The notes below the pieces were generated by a model. It saw only the letters and a list, made by a program, of their open reading frames with translations, made no database searches and was not told the origin of the DNA. Below, one piece after another: positions 62,725-64,000 of a stretch of 64,000 nucleotides of DNA. The translations under genes were made by a program, and so were the position numbers. Within the stretch, counting starts at the first letter, position 1; the number at the start of each line of letters is the position of its first letter. The stretch comes from Nocardia ninae NBRC 108245 (GTDB lineage Bacteria; Actinomycetota; Actinomycetes; Mycobacteriales; Mycobacteriaceae). The DNA lies in assembly GCF_007990755.1 (NCBI RefSeq), contig NZ_BJXA01000048.1, positions 1-64,000 on the forward strand, written 5' to 3'.

Positions 62725-64000
62725 TCAGGTGCAGGCGGGGGAGGGTTGGGAGACGGCGACGAGGCTTTCGCAAATCCAGTCGGTGGACAAGCGCCAGGTG
62801 TTGTCGCGGGCGGTGAAGGGGACGACCATGGGGCGTTGGCCGCCTGCGAAAGTTGCCGTGGTGGTGGCGAAAAGGGTGTGGTTGTCGAATTGGGTGAGCT
62901 TGTCCACCTGGAAGGTCATGGGGTAATCGGCGTAACCGTTGGCTAGACGGGCGAGCAGCTCAGGGTCCTTATCGTCGTCGAGTGCGCGCAAAGTCTTCTG
63001 GGAGACTGGGATTTTGGGGTCGAAAGTCTGTTGAAGTTGCGCGCTCAGATCGGCCGGGGAGGGCTCGGCTGGTGCGGTGGTGGGGGCAGGCGTGTTGCCG
63101 GGTAGCGACTCAGGGTAGAGCTGTCGGACGAGTGCGCCCCAAATAGAGGATGCGGTGATCCGCAGGAGGGTGGGGGGAATGGTGTACTGGTTGACGACCA
63201 CCGCGACGGTGATCCCGCGGTCGGGGAGGTGGCCGAAGTGGGTTGTGTAGCCGAGGACGCCGCCGGTATGGCCCCGCCACGGGCCGAAGCCTTGCACACC
63301 GAGGCCGTACTCGAGAGAGCCGCCGCTTGTGAATTGCATTCGGGCTTGCAATGTTTCGGGCTTCAGCAGATCCCCGCGGGCGAGCAGGGGCGCGTAGCGG
63401 GTCAGGTCGCCGATGGTCGACACCATCGAGCCTGCCGCGCCGAAGATTTCGGGGGTGTTGCGTGCGGTGACGTCGGTGGCGGTGTCGTCGAAGTAGGAGT
63501 AGCCACGGCTGGCGGGGTCGGGGATGGTGGCGTCGGCGGGGTAGGTGGTATCGCGTAGTCCGTGCGCGGCCGCGACTTCATTGAGGACCTCTCGTATCGG
63601 CCTGCCGGTGACCTTCTCCAACACCAGGCCGAGCAGGAAGAACTCGGAGTTGGAGTACTCGGTGTTGCTGCGAGGCGGTTTCGCCGACTCGGGGTGGTCG
63701 ATGATCGCGCGCAGTCGATCGCCGTCGTGCCAAGGACTGGGTGTTTTCGCGACGAGCTGGGTGCCGAAGTCGGTGTCGCCGATCAGATCCCAGACGCCGC
63801 CCCGCATGCCGAGCAGGTCCCGGAGGGTGATGGTGTCGCCGTTGGGTACGCCGGGAACATATCTGCTGAGTGTGTCGTCGAGCGAGAGTTTGCCGTCGTC
63901 GGCCGCGCGGAGCACCGCGGTGGCGGTGAAAGTCTTGGTGACACTGCCGATTCGGACGTGATCATCGACCGTCATCGGTCGCCCGGTGGCGAGATCGGCG
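62725..64000 (-). CDS. Serine hydrolase of the beta-lactamase/D-Ala carboxypeptidase type, truncated by the window edge
   Basis: At least 424 residues of a class C beta-lactamase-related protein; the frame continues past 64000 (ATGRPMTVDDHVRIG precedes the first motif), so the N-terminus is outside. The catalytic SxxK is SVTK, the second motif is YSN, and HTGG serves as the third. LGYTTHFGHLP and SMVSTIGDLTRYAPLLARGD are typical of D-aminopeptidase/esterase homologues. After ~residue 320 there is a Pro/Ala linker and an extra ~100-residue domain. Confidence 0.88.
   Translation of the reverse strand, partial: ADLATGRPMTVDDHVRIGSVTKTFTATAVLRAADDGKLSLDDTLSRYVPGVPNGDTITLRDLLGMRGGVWDLIGDTDFGTQLVAKTPSPWHDGDRLRAIIDHPESAKPPRSNTEYSNSEFFLLGLVLEKVTGRPIREVLNEVAAAHGLRDTTYPADATIPDPASRGYSYFDDTATDVTARNTPEIFGAAGSMVSTIGDLTRYAPLLARGDLLKPETLQARMQFTSGGSLEYGLGVQGFGPWRGHTGGVLGYTTHFGHLPDRGITVAVVVNQYTIPPTLLRITASSIWGALVRQLYPESLPGNTPAPTTAPAEPSPADLSAQLQQTFDPKIPVSQKTLRALDDDKDPELLARLANGYADYPMTFQVDKLTQFDNHTLFATTTATFAGGQRPMVVPFTARDNTWRLSTDWICESLVAVSQPSPACT

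Overview
This 64 kb stretch is high-GC actinobacterial chromosome, most likely Nocardia or a close mycolic-acid relative. The case rests on three things. Gene order follows the Mycobacterium tuberculosis Rv2219-Rv2236c block in reverse: cobD, SURF1, ptpA, cobC, NIF3, zinc ribbon, RNase H/phosphatase, panB, exported hydrolase, glnA2, glnE, DUF4191, RDD, glnA. GTG starts are common and intergenic gaps are short. Several families typical of the order are present (DUF732, DUF4191, TAP-type hydrolases). No rRNA, integrase, transposase, prophage or CRISPR array is visible; this is core chromosome with small accessory insertions.

Layout. 0-11 kb: an ECF41 sigma factor, then the conserved cobalamin/phosphatase block (cobD, SURF1, ptpA, cobC, NIF3, zf-RING_7, RNase H/phosphatase). 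11-20 kb: mixed accessory genes (secreted S1 protease, MmyB-like regulator, small membrane proteins, acetyltransferase, YihY, NUDIX, TetR with its divergent membrane gene, SpoU methyltransferase). 20.5-20.9 kb: RNase P RNA. 21-29.6 kb: exported proteins, a band-7 protein, an RNB nuclease, a CHAD protein, prolyl iminopeptidase, panB. 29.7-36 kb: exported hydrolase, glnA2, glnE. 36-48 kb: accessory genes, with an exported hydrolase/M20 peptidase/lipase operon and a deacetylase/glycosyltransferase pair. 49-53.5 kb: TY-Chap-like gene, DUF4191, DUF2568, RDD, and GlnR-box-controlled glnA. 53.5-64 kb: cupin, guanine deaminase, a tRNA-like gene, a secreted tyrosine phosphatase, an EF-G paralogue, RidA, an MFS permease and a serine hydrolase cut by the window edge.

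Nitrogen assimilation is the clearest shared theme. glnA (GSI-beta) has the adenylylation tyrosine and a textbook four-element GlnR box, while glnE, which encodes the adenylylating/deadenylylating enzyme, sits 16 kb away beside glnA2, whose product has tryptophan at the modified position.

The most unusual structure lies between the genes. At least six intergenic gaps are filled with degenerate tandem repeats. Two arrays 46 kb apart (1.28-2.07 kb and 48.10-48.81 kb) belong to one 72-bp family in opposite orientation, and the second is organised as three copies of a 236-bp higher-order unit (82+72+82). Another array consists of units that each carry a tRNA T-arm-like hairpin. A ~95-bp tandem duplication at the cobD 3' end, a deletion scar fusing an HxlR remnant to an isomerase-like gene, and a tRNA-like gene with an odd anticodon arm complete the list of oddities.
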